14,608 bases of DNA from an uncultured Acidobacteriota bacterium (GTDB lineage: Bacteria; Acidobacteriota; Blastocatellia; Pyrinomonadales; Pyrinomonadaceae), in assembly GCA_902826505.1 (NCBI GenBank), contig CADEFG010000045.1, positions 1 to 14,608 of the forward strand. The letters are read 5' to 3'. The notes below the pieces were generated by a model. That model did no database searches, was not told where the DNA came from, and was given only the letters and a program-made list of their open reading frames with translations. The first letter of the stretch is position 1, and every line of letters begins with the position of its first letter. Shown piece after piece: positions 7,561 through 13,935 of this stretch. Position numbers and translations under genes: made by a program.

Positions 7561-7731
7561 GGTTTCGTTTAGAATGAGCCTTGACGGAAACAATCAATCA
7601 GCTAAAACCAATCGCTTCCGCCAACGGCTTCAACGAGTTTCTTTCGTTGCAATTGGCATTTAACTTCTAATTGAAACGGGAAGTCCTGACTTCTTTCTCA
7701 GTTATTTATGAGTTATTTATGAGAGGCGTAT
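7561..7731. promoter_or_regulatory. Divergent intergenic region between the CxxC/HTH gene and the winged-helix/TPR gene
   Basis: The 171-bp gap carries start signals for two divergent units. Visible structures are GAAGT-CCTG-ACTTC (7680-7693), an imperfect AACGA/TCGTT inverted repeat (7632-7648), and the 11-bp tandem repeat listed separately. TTGACG at 7581-7586 followed by TAAAAC at 7603-7608 (16-bp gap) is a weak plus-strand promoter candidate. None is confirmed. Confidence 0.35.
7700..7721 (+). repeat. Perfect 11-bp tandem direct repeat before the winged-helix regulator, possible operator
   Basis: AGTTATTTATG occurs twice in immediate tandem (7700-7710 and 7711-7721). It ends where the Shine-Dalgarno GAGAGG (7721-7726) of the gene starting at 7732 begins. 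OmpR/PhoB-type winged-helix domains, the type encoded just downstream, are known to bind head-to-tail direct repeats with about 11-bp spacing. Autoregulation through this site is therefore a reasonable inference. It could also be replication slippage in an AT-rich leader. Confidence 0.5.
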
Positions 7732-9630
7732 ATGAATAATAAACACAACAATTTACGGGAATTCGGAAACTGTCGTCTGGACGTTGAAAACAGAGTTTTA
7801 TGGTGCGCCGAAAAACCCGTTCAGCTTCCATTGAAATCCGTCGAACTGCTTTGCTTGCTGGTCGAGCGCGGCGGCGAAATCGTCACCAAAGACGAGATCT
7901 GGCGCACGGTTTGGCAAGACGTTTTTGTCGAAGAAACCAATCTGACGCACAATATTTATTTGCTGCGAAAAACCTTCAAAGATTTGGGCGAAAAGGATCT
8001 GATCCAAACCGTTCCGCGCCGCGGCTATCGTTTCGCGGGCGAGGTGCGCCCTCATTCGAACGGCGAACTGGTCATCGAAAAACACACGCGGACGCAAACT
8101 CTGATCGAAATTCAAGAACCGTTTGAAACCAGGCGGAAAACTGAATTTTTATCATTGAATCGTTATCGCGTCGCCGTTTCGCTCGCCGTTTTGTTTAGCG
8201 TCGTGATCGGAATTTTGGGTTTTTCGGCGTATCGAAATAATTCGAATGCGGCTTCCGCCGGGAATATTCAATCGATCGCCGTTTTGCCTTTTCAAATGAT
8301 CGATTCAAATAAGGATAACGAAAATCAAGGCATCGGTTTAGCCGATGTTTTGATCACGCGCCTCAGTAATATCAAAGAAATAAGCGTCCGTCCGACGAGC
8401 GCGGTTTTAGGGTTCGATCATCGGGATTCGATCGAATTCGGGCGAAAATTAAAAACGGACGCGATTTTGGAAGGCACGATTTACCGGCTCGGCGAAAAAG
8501 TTCGGGTCACGGCGCGGCTGGTTAAAGTTTCCGACGGAAGGATCGTTTGGAACGGTCAGTTTGAAAGATTGAAAACGGACGAGCTTCGAATTCAGGACGA
8601 GATCGCTTTACAGGTTTCGTCCGCGCTCGCACTGAATTTGAGCGGCACTGAGAAAAACGCTTTAACCAAGAGTTTTACGGAAAATGCCGACGCTTTCGAG
8701 CTTTATCAAAAAGGCAGATACGAATGGAACAAACGCAATTGGGCGGGAATGCTCGAAGCGCAAAAACTTTTTCGCGGTGCGATCGAAAAAGATCCGAAAT
8801 TCGCGCTTGCTTACGCCGGTTTAGCCGATTCGCTGCTCACCGGCGATAATTTGCCGGAGATCGAAGACGCGATTCAAAAAGCGTTGGAGCTCGATCCGAA
8901 TCTCGCGGAAATTTATGCGACGCTCGGGTTTTATCAAACATTTCATCAATGGCAATGGCAAGCCGCCGAAAATTCGTTCAAAAGATCGATCGAGCTGAAC
9001 CCGAATTATGCGACGGCGCATCATTGGTATGCGCAGGTTTTGACGATTCAGGGCAGACACGAAGAAGCCAAAGCGGAAATGCGCCGCGCGCTCGAAATCA
9101 ATCCGGTCTCGCATAATTTTCTCGCCGATCTCGGACAGATTTATTATTTCAACCGCGAATACGGAGAAGCCGAAACGTATTGCCGCAAATCACTGGAAAT
9201 TTTCCCGGATTTTTCATTCGCGCATTCGTATTTGACGGATATTTACCTGCAAACGGGAAGAAACGACGAAGCGGTCGAGGAATTTATCGCCGCCTCGAAA
9301 GCGCTCGGAACTTTTGACAACCAATCAGCCAAAAGACAGCAGGGAATGGAAAACGATTTTGCCGAAACGAGAAAAGTTTATATTGACGGCGGAATCAAAG
9401 AATTTATTGGAAAGATCGTTAAAAATGCGCCTCAGGATGCGAATCTGGCTTATTTTCACGCCAAGTCTTTGGCGCTGATCGGGGAAAAGGAAACAACTCT
9501 CGAAAGGCTTGAACAAGCCTTTACGGGACGCGGTTTTTCGACGCTTTTTCTCAAAGCCGATCCGGTTTTCGACAAAATCCGCAACGAACCGCGCTTTCGT
9601 GAAATCTTGCGAAAAATGAATCTTTATTGA
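7732..9630 (+). CDS. CadC-like membrane regulator: OmpR-type winged helix, TM helix, TolB/FlgO-like domain, TPR repeats
   Basis: This is a 632-residue protein. Residues 8-105 are an OmpR/PhoB-type winged-helix DNA-binding domain, with VELLCLLVERGGEIVTKDEI, the recognition-helix region ETNLTHNIYLLRKTF and the wing TVPRRGYRF. One transmembrane helix lies at about 146-168 (YRVAVSLAVLFSVVIGILGF). Residues of about 180-310 (SIAVLPFQ, GLADVLITRL, AILEGTIYRLGEKVRVTARL, GRIVWNGQF) resemble the TolB/FlgO-like domain that follows the TM in such regulators. From about 320 to 620 there are TPR-like helices with the pattern A-x-Y-P-N (KDPKFALAYAGLAD, ELDPNLAEIYATLGF, ELNPNYATAHHWYAQ, EINPVSHNFLADLGQ). It is likely a one-component sensor with the TPRs outside the cytoplasm. 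GAGAGG lies 5 bp before the ATG. The ligand and target genes are unknown. Confidence 0.9.
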   Translation: MNNKHNNLREFGNCRLDVENRVLWCAEKPVQLPLKSVELLCLLVERGGEIVTKDEIWRTVWQDVFVEETNLTHNIYLLRKTFKDLGEKDLIQTVPRRGYRFAGEVRPHSNGELVIEKHTRTQTLIEIQEPFETRRKTEFLSLNRYRVAVSLAVLFSVVIGILGFSAYRNNSNAASAGNIQSIAVLPFQMIDSNKDNENQGIGLADVLITRLSNIKEISVRPTSAVLGFDHRDSIEFGRKLKTDAILEGTIYRLGEKVRVTARLVKVSDGRIVWNGQFERLKTDELRIQDEIALQVSSALALNLSGTEKNALTKSFTENADAFELYQKGRYEWNKRNWAGMLEAQKLFRGAIEKDPKFALAYAGLADSLLTGDNLPEIEDAIQKALELDPNLAEIYATLGFYQTFHQWQWQAAENSFKRSIELNPNYATAHHWYAQVLTIQGRHEEAKAEMRRALEINPVSHNFLADLGQIYYFNREYGEAETYCRKSLEIFPDFSFAHSYLTDIYLQTGRNDEAVEEFIAASKALGTFDNQSAKRQQGMENDFAETRKVYIDGGIKEFIGKIVKNAPQDANLAYFHAKSLALIGEKETTLERLEQAFTGRGFSTLFLKADPVFDKIRNEPRFREILRKMNLY

Positions 9631-9643
9631 CGCATACTAAGCA

Positions 9644-9874
9644 ATGACCAAGATTCTTGAGAAATTGACCGAAATCTACTGCTTCGTTGACGATCTTTTG
9701 AAACAAAATCCGCCGGTTTCCGATGGGCGGCGCGGTAAAAATCGACGCCCGCGCGTCCCGGACGCGGAAGTTAGAATGAATTTAGAAAACGGCGCGATTA
9801 TCAATGGGATGTTTGGTGCAAGAAAATTATATAATTTGGCTGACAAGCGTAGTTATTTCATAGAGAACTTATAA
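9644..9874 (+). pseudogene. IS982-like transposase remnant (N-terminal fragment)
   Basis: The 76-codon frame opens with KILEKLTEIYCFVDDLLKQ (residues 3-21) and continues to about residue 43 with RRPRVPDAEV. This is the usual N-terminus of IS982-family DDE transposases, which are normally near 280-300 residues. After DAEV the expected ITIAL continuation is lost and unrelated residues follow, so the fragment has been cut off by a deletion or rearrangement near position 9773. No downstream catalytic domain or terminal inverted repeats were found. It starts 13 bp after the TPR regulator gene and stops 5 bp before the Crp/Fnr gene, so it marks a past transposition at the boundary of the downstream cassette. 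An expressed small protein cannot be excluded. Confidence 0.65.
9830..9835 (+). promoter_or_regulatory. Possible -10 element upstream of the Crp/Fnr gene
   Basis: A perfect TATAAT lies 44 bp before the ATG at 9880, in an AT-rich stretch beyond the apparent transposase breakpoint. No well-spaced -35 is visible (the closest, TTGGTG at 9813-9818, is only 11 bp away). It also lies inside the open frame of the transposase remnant. Treat as a weak candidate. Confidence 0.3.
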
Positions 9875-9879
9875 AGGCG

Positions 9880-10464
9880 ATGCAACTATTTGAGATCTTT
9901 AGAAAATATTTACAGGAAAAAGTTGAACTGACCGATGCCCAACTCGATTTGATTCGGTCAACGTCGAAAGAAAGAAAAATCGCCAAGCGTGAATTTTATT
10001 TGCGGGAAGGCGAAATTAGCGGGCACAATACTTTCGTCGTCAAAGGTCTGCTGCGGCTTTACCGGATTGATGAAGATGGCAATGAACATATTATGAGATT
10101 TGCTCCTGAAAACTGGTGGATTAGCGACAGAGAAAGTTATAACACGGGCGAGCCGAGCAAGTTCATTATTGATGCTCTCGAAAAAAGCGAAGTATTGATC
10201 TGGACAAAAGAAGACAGCGAATTTGTCTACGGCGAGATTCCCGCCTTCAGAGCCTTCGGAGAAGGTCTGTTCGTCGAAAGCTTTATCGCTTATCACAACA
10301 GAATTTACAACAGTATCAGCAGCACCGCCGAAGAAAAATATAAGAACTTCGTAAAAACCTACCCGGACATCTTTAACCGCGTTCCCTTACACATGGTTGC
10401 GTCCTATCTTGGCGTGACCCGAGAAACTCTCAGCCGCGTCCGCCGGCATTTTACTCTCAAATAA
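9880..10464 (+). CDS. Crp/Fnr-family transcriptional regulator (Bacteroidetes-like type)
   Basis: This 194-residue protein has an N-terminal cyclic-nucleotide-binding-like beta-barrel (about 25-115), including FYLREGEISGHNTFVVKG, LLRLYRIDEDGNEHIMRF and APENWWISD. A central helix follows, and then a C-terminal helix-turn-helix, RVPLHMVASYLGVTRETLSRVRR (about 167-189). It has no cysteines, so it is not an iron-sulfur FNR, and it lacks the PRxA-type phosphate-binding cassette, so cAMP binding is doubtful. The motif order NEHIMRFAPENWWISD ... KTYPDIFNRVP ... ASYLGVTRETLSR is what I know from the many Crp-like regulators of Bacteroidetes. A short AAAGG sits only 2 bp before the ATG. It heads a co-oriented group of four genes and probably controls them. 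Ligand unknown. Confidence 0.9.
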   Translation: MQLFEIFRKYLQEKVELTDAQLDLIRSTSKERKIAKREFYLREGEISGHNTFVVKGLLRLYRIDEDGNEHIMRFAPENWWISDRESYNTGEPSKFIIDALEKSEVLIWTKEDSEFVYGEIPAFRAFGEGLFVESFIAYHNRIYNSISSTAEEKYKNFVKTYPDIFNRVPLHMVASYLGVTRETLSRVRRHFTLK

Positions 10465-10484
10465 TTTTCATCAAATAATTTTCA
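10457..10484 (+). repeat. Perfect 14-bp tandem duplication across the crp stop codon
   Basis: TCAAATAATTTTCA occurs at 10457-10470 and again at 10471-10484 without a gap. The first copy contains the last codons and the TAA stop (10462-10464) of the Crp/Fnr gene. The exact identity suggests a recent slippage duplication, and the protein is unaffected because the stop is in the first copy. A T-run follows (10485-10490), but no stem precedes it, so it is not a standard terminator. Confidence 0.8.
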
Positions 10485-10548
10485 TTTTTTTACCGGTCTT
10501 GATTTTCGTGACAAATGTCCTCGTTGCGCGGGGAGTTTTCCGATTATT

Positions 10549-10561
10549 ATTGCTTTGCAAT
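10549..10561. promoter_or_regulatory. 13-bp palindrome ATTGC-TTT-GCAAT between crp and the next gene
   Basis: The perfect 5-3-5 palindrome lies 55 bp upstream of the ATG at 10616, in the 151-bp gap after the Crp/Fnr gene. Dimeric Crp/Fnr proteins bind dyad-symmetric sites near promoters, so this could be an operator for the gene just upstream; it could equally be chance. No second copy was noticed upstream of the crp gene. Confidence 0.35.
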
Positions 10562-10615
10562 CTGAAGTAACAGGTTGAAAAAATTATATGAAACCATCGG
10601 AAAGGTGCCATTATT

Positions 10616-11260
10616 ATGTCAGAAAAAATTAATAACAATGTTACGGTTTTTACCGGAATTACAGAGGGAATCGGCTTGGCGGGTGTCAAAAAAACGGTCG
10701 CGAAAGAAATGGAAAAGAAATTAATCGGGCAGAAAACGGTTGACACAAAATACGGCGCGAGATTTGTCGCGAGCTTCCCGATAAACTTGGCGATTGAAAA
10801 AATCGATTTGAACAAATGGGTGACTGAAATGACCGATGCCGACTATCGGTCGTATTCAAGAGACCATCAAATGATGAGCAGTTTTGTAAAAGACGGCATT
10901 TTCTATATGAAAAATCTGGAAAATATCGGAACTGACCGGCTTATTCAACGCTACGAATTGAAATATCATTCGCCGCATCACGTTCAATTTTACTCGTCCG
11001 AAACCACTGCCTATGTGATGCGCTTGTTTCCCGCGAAAGTCGGCGTGCCATGGGAAATGCAATTGACCAAAACATCGGACGACACCTGTCAACTGACCTG
11101 CCTGATCGGTGTTGATTTCCCGAATGTTCTCTTGAAAGCCGCCTGGTTCAGCGGTCTCGGAGATTTATTTTTGAAACGACATTTAAACGAAGAAGCTGAA
11201 AATTTTGCCAAAGACATTGAAAGAAAATCGAAAATCGAAGGAGGAAACAACCATGACTAA
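10616..11260 (+). CDS. Unrecognised 214-residue protein, possibly SRPBCC-like
   Basis: I do not recognise this family with certainty. There is no signal peptide or membrane segment, so it is probably cytosolic. The C-terminal half has alternating strands (RLIQRYELKYHSPHHVQFY, AYVMRLFPAKVGVPWEMQL, CQLTCLIGVDFP) followed by a helix, LKRHLNEEAENFAKDIERK. That layout resembles START/SRPBCC lipid- or ligand-binding folds, but this is a shape impression only. The region around residue 70 contains WVTEMTDADYRSYSRDHQM, with several acidic and aromatic residues. GGAAAGG lies 10 bp before the ATG. It overlaps the SDR gene by 8 bp, and the SDR Shine-Dalgarno lies inside its last codons, so the two are co-translated. 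It probably binds or processes a small molecule handled by the dehydrogenase; this is inference. Confidence 0.8.
   Translation: MSEKINNNVTVFTGITEGIGLAGVKKTVAKEMEKKLIGQKTVDTKYGARFVASFPINLAIEKIDLNKWVTEMTDADYRSYSRDHQMMSSFVKDGIFYMKNLENIGTDRLIQRYELKYHSPHHVQFYSSETTAYVMRLFPAKVGVPWEMQLTKTSDDTCQLTCLIGVDFPNVLLKAAWFSGLGDLFLKRHLNEEAENFAKDIERKSKIEGGNNHD
11238..11244 (+). promoter_or_regulatory. Strong Shine-Dalgarno deciding the SDR start
   Basis: AAGGAGG is followed by an 8-nt spacer and the ATG at 11253-11255. This makes 11253 the start of the dehydrogenase rather than an in-frame ATG at 11205, which lies within the upstream gene and would add 16 charged residues unlike the family. Confidence 0.85.
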
Positions 11261-12059
11261 AAAATCAACATTTTCATACAAAGGCTCTACCGCTCTGATC
11301 ACCGGCGCTGCCGGCGGATTAGGGGAAGTATTTGCCGAACAACTCGCCGAAAGAGGATCAAATCTCGTTCTGGTTGGACGTTCGGCTGATAAACTCCAGG
11401 TGTTGGCGCAGCGGCTGGAGCAACAAAACAAGATCACGGCGACGGTATTGACGGCGGATCTCGCTTCTTCTGCCGAAGTGGAGCAACTCGTCTCGAATCT
11501 AAAGACGAAACGCATAGATGTCGATCTGCTGATTAACAATGCGGGGTTCGGCGTGTTTCAGAGATTCTTGGAAACACCGCTCGCACGGCAGATCGAAGAG
11601 ATTGACGTAAATGTGCGCGCCGTGGTCTCGCTCACCCACGCCCTCGCACCGGCGATGGTGGCAAGAAACAAGGGCGGCGTGATCAACCTTTCGTCAAGCG
11701 CGGGATTTCAGCCACTGGCGGGCGCGGGCGTCTATGCCGCCGCCAAGTCGTTCGTGCTTTTGTTCAGCGAGGCGCTTGCTCAAGAACTCGCGCCAACGGG
11801 CGTGCATGTCCTTGCCGTCTGTCCCGGACCGGTGGCAACAGGGTTTTTCGCGGATAAGAAGCCTGACCTCGGGCGCCACCAGATGGACGATCCGAAAGCA
11901 ATCGTCGAAGAGGTTTTGCGCGCCTTTGACCGGGGCAAGCGTGTGCTTGTACCGGGAAAACTCTCCGTGCGTCTGAAAACGTTCCTTCCGCGGCTGTTTC
12001 CCCGCGCATTAGTTGTTCAATTCGGCGAGAGCGTAGTCCGGAAACTCAACCGCGTTTAG
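11253..12059 (+). CDS. Short-chain dehydrogenase/reductase (classical SDR)
   Basis: This is a 268-residue protein from the ATG at 11253. It has the glycine-rich NAD(P) motif TGAAGGLG (17-24), a VGRS turn at 41-44 that points to NADP(H) preference, and NNAG (95-98). Asn120 (in DVNVRAVV), the serine cluster LSSSAG (146-151) and the YAAAK motif with Tyr161/Lys165 complete the catalytic set. PGPVATGFF (191-199) fits the usual PG motif after the active site. It is therefore likely an active, cytosolic oxidoreductase of the broad-substrate subgroup with YqjQ and similar proteins; the substrate is unknown. It overlaps the upstream unknown gene by 8 bp and is followed after 34 bp by the membrane-protein gene. 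Codon use looks richer in G+C than in the crp and unknown genes, by eye. Confidence 0.95.
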   Translation: MTKKSTFSYKGSTALITGAAGGLGEVFAEQLAERGSNLVLVGRSADKLQVLAQRLEQQNKITATVLTADLASSAEVEQLVSNLKTKRIDVDLLINNAGFGVFQRFLETPLARQIEEIDVNVRAVVSLTHALAPAMVARNKGGVINLSSSAGFQPLAGAGVYAAAKSFVLLFSEALAQELAPTGVHVLAVCPGPVATGFFADKKPDLGRHQMDDPKAIVEEVLRAFDRGKRVLVPGKLSVRLKTFLPRLFPRALVVQFGESVVRKLNRV

Positions 12060-12093
12060 GAGAACCACGAATAAATAAAAAAGGAGAATTTTT

Positions 12094-12558
12094 ATGGATA
12101 ATGTGAATCAATCAACAATCTTCCCGAAAGCATTCCCGCCCCAGCCGGACGTTTCCGGTATAAACTTGATGTCACAGAGAACATCGGCATGGCATCAAAC
12201 TGTCCTGAAGATGGCAGCGTGGGTCGAAATCATCGTCGGTGCCAGTTTCATTCTCGTACCCAATGTCCAGTCCCAATTTCTGTTCGCGGCAACGCCCGAG
12301 GAGCTAGCCATCTCTTTTTGGCGATTTGCCGGAATTGCACTGATCGGACTGGGCATCGCGTGTTTGCCCTCGAATTCAGGCGGGACGCACCGGGGCGCCG
12401 TGCGGGGGCTCCTGATCTTTAACATCGGGGCGACGATCTTTTTCGCGTGGGTCGCCGTATCCACTACGTTTCGAGGTGTTATGTTGGTGCCGGTTGTGAT
12501 ATTGCATACGGTTATTGCGCTCGCGCTCGCGCTCGCGTTGAAACATGAGGGTCGTTAA
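12094..12558 (+). CDS. Small four-helix membrane protein, unrecognised
   Basis: This is a 154-residue integral membrane protein. A soluble N-terminus of about 33 residues (Ser/Pro/Gln-rich) precedes four hydrophobic segments at roughly 36-58, 73-93, 105-125 and 129-148 (WVEIIVGASFILV, ISFWRFAGIALIGLGIACL, LLIFNIGATIFFAWVAV, MLVPVVILHTVIALALALAL). There are no enzyme motifs. It has a strong AAGGAG Shine-Dalgarno at 12081-12086, 7 bp before the ATG, and follows the SDR gene by 34 bp, so it belongs to the same transcript. The end is coded by three tandem GCGCTC hexamers (12517-12534), giving ALALAL. It looks like small DoxX-like or DUF-type membrane proteins, but I cannot name the family. A role alongside the SDR is inference from position. 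Confidence 0.85.
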   Translation: MDNVNQSTIFPKAFPPQPDVSGINLMSQRTSAWHQTVLKMAAWVEIIVGASFILVPNVQSQFLFAATPEELAISFWRFAGIALIGLGIACLPSNSGGTHRGAVRGLLIFNIGATIFFAWVAVSTTFRGVMLVPVVILHTVIALALALALKHEGR

Positions 12559-12629
12559 AGGCATTGGCGGACCCGGATAACCGCGCGTGTTTCTGGCTTA
12601 ACTGTATTCGGTGTTGGGGTAAATGGTTG

Positions 12630-12667
12630 CAAAAGGTAAAAATGTTTCATAGGAAATTTACCTTTTG
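12630..12667 (+). terminator. Hairpin ending the crp-SDR cassette, probable terminator
   Basis: The 11-bp perfect inverted repeat CAAAAGGTAAA/TTTACCTTTTG (arms 12630-12640 and 12657-12667) can extend internally by a 4-bp TTTC/GAAA stem. Reading plus-strand, the GGTAAA/TTTACC stem is preceded by an A-run and followed by TTTT, in the usual shape of a rho-independent terminator. The U-run is short, and the hairpin sits 71 bp after the last stop of the cassette. Confidence 0.55.
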
Positions 12668-12737
12668 AGCTAATTCAGATTATGCCTTATGCCATTTTTC
12701 TAAAGCCGGTTGTCTAGATTAATTAAAAATGGAAAAC

Positions 12738-12775
12738 GGCGCCGAGCGTATGAAACTTTTTATAGGCTCGGCGCC
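12738..12775 (-). terminator. GC-rich hairpin, probable terminator of rsgA
   Basis: GGCGCCGAGC (12738-12747) and GCTCGGCGCC (12766-12775) form a perfect 10-bp GC-rich stem. Six more pairs (one a G-U wobble) can form inside the 18-nt loop after one mismatch. Reading on the minus strand, the stem is followed by GTTTTCCATTTTTAA, a fitting U-rich tail, 65 bp after the rsgA stop. On the plus strand the tail is poor. Confidence 0.65.
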
Positions 12776-12840
12776 AGGTTTGTATTGACTGCGAAACGAA
12801 TTTCCTTTTGCCGCATCGCCCTTTGAGCGGGAAGCGACAT

Positions 12841-13905
12841 TTACCAGCGTTTTTGATTTTTATTGAATTGTCTGGTGATTTTTTTGATGTTCTTCTTCTT
12901 CGTTTGGGCGGCGCTCGCATCCTGTTTTTCCGTGATGTAAGCAAGTTCTTTCTGTAATTTGTTGCGATTTTCCCACCGCTCGAAATCCAGACTGCCGTCC
13001 GCCAGCGCTCCTTCAATTGCACAGCCCCGCGTGCCGTTATGTTCGCAATTGGAATAGAAACATTGGGCGGTCAAAGCCTCGATGTCTTCAAAGCTGTTTT
13101 CCAGCCCTTCTTCACTAACCCACAACTGAAGTTCTCTCATTCCCGGCGTGTCGATGATCAGCCCGCCGTCCGGCAGAACGATCAATTCGCGCTTGGTCGT
13201 GGTATGACGCCCGCGATCATCGCCTTTGCGAACTTCCTGCACTTTTTGCCTCTCGCCGCCTATGAAATGGTTGGTGATCGTCGATTTGCCGACGCCTGAC
13301 GAACCTAAAAGCGCGACGGTTTCGCCATTTTTGATGTAACTGCCGAGCGCCGTTAAATTCTCGTCGTGAGTCGCGCTGACGGGAATCACCGGCACATTGA
13401 GAGCGATTCGTTTGACTTCGGCGAGCCGTGATTCAAGGTCGGCGCAAAGGTCTGCCTTGTTCAGCACGATGACGGAGTTCGCGCCGCTCGCCGAAACCAG
13501 CACCAAATAGCGCTCGATTCTCCGGAGATTGAAGTCGTTGTCTAAACCCGAAACGAGCATCACGGTGTCGATATTCGTCGCGACGATTTGTTCCTTGATC
13601 GAAGAACCCGGAACTTTTCTGGAAAACTTGCTCTTTCTCGGCAAAATTGCGTGAATTATCGCCTTAGTTTTATCTTCCTGAAGACGAAAGACAACCCAGT
13701 CTCCGACCGCCGGAAAATCGGAGCGCGAGTCGGCTTGATAAATCATTTTGCCGCTGACATCAGCCTTAATCTCCCCGACTTTGGTATAGAGCCAAAAGCT
13801 TCGACGGTTCTCCAGATAAACTCGCCCGACGCCATACTTCTGATCGGCGTATTTTCGAAAATTTTCCTCGAAAAAATCATTCCAGCCAAAATGCTCAAGT
13901 TCCAT
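12841..13905 (-). CDS. rsgA: Ribosome small subunit-dependent GTPase A
   Basis: This is a circularly permuted GTPase that helps mature the 30S subunit. From the ATG at 13903-13905 it is 354 residues. An N-terminal OB-fold occupies about 25-95, with G4 NKAD at 149-152, G5 SA at 177-178, the G1 P-loop GSSGVGKST at 201-209, a G2-type GRHTTT at 232-237 and G3 DTPGM at 252-256. The C-terminal zinc knuckle CxxxxCxH...C uses Cys282, Cys287, His289 and Cys295. The permuted order G4-G5-G1-G3 is the family hallmark. GTG or TTG codons at 13930-13935 extend the frame by about ten residues, but MELEHFGWNDFFE fits the known start of long RsgA proteins. No strong Shine-Dalgarno is seen. It lies 30 bp downstream of the M28 peptidase gene and is probably co-transcribed. 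Confidence 0.95.
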   Translation of the reverse strand: MELEHFGWNDFFEENFRKYADQKYGVGRVYLENRRSFWLYTKVGEIKADVSGKMIYQADSRSDFPAVGDWVVFRLQEDKTKAIIHAILPRKSKFSRKVPGSSIKEQIVATNIDTVMLVSGLDNDFNLRRIERYLVLVSASGANSVIVLNKADLCADLESRLAEVKRIALNVPVIPVSATHDENLTALGSYIKNGETVALLGSSGVGKSTITNHFIGGERQKVQEVRKGDDRGRHTTTKRELIVLPDGGLIIDTPGMRELQLWVSEEGLENSFEDIEALTAQCFYSNCEHNGTRGCAIEGALADGSLDFERWENRNKLQKELAYITEKQDASAAQTKKKNIKKITRQFNKNQKRW

Positions 13906-13935
13906 ATAATCGCTATACTTAGTACTCGTCACCAA

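Larger units (their letters stand above)
12559..12840. other. Gene-free convergent gap with two hairpins
   Basis: Between the membrane-protein gene and rsgA, 282 bp hold no convincing gene. Only two inverted repeats were found (12630-12667 and 12738-12775), both listed as probable terminators. The remainder, including AATTAATTAAAAAT near 12718-12730, has no recognised signal. Confidence 0.7.

Noticed and set aside
10471..10815. A minus-strand 114-codon frame over the crp/unknown-gene gap
   Set aside because: It is hydrophobic and biased only because it reads opposite the unknown gene; no ribosome-binding site or family match.
12517..12534. Three tandem GCGCTC hexamers as a possible phase-variable repeat
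   Set aside because: The hexamer keeps the reading frame and only codes for ALALAL in a membrane helix; three copies are too few to claim variation.
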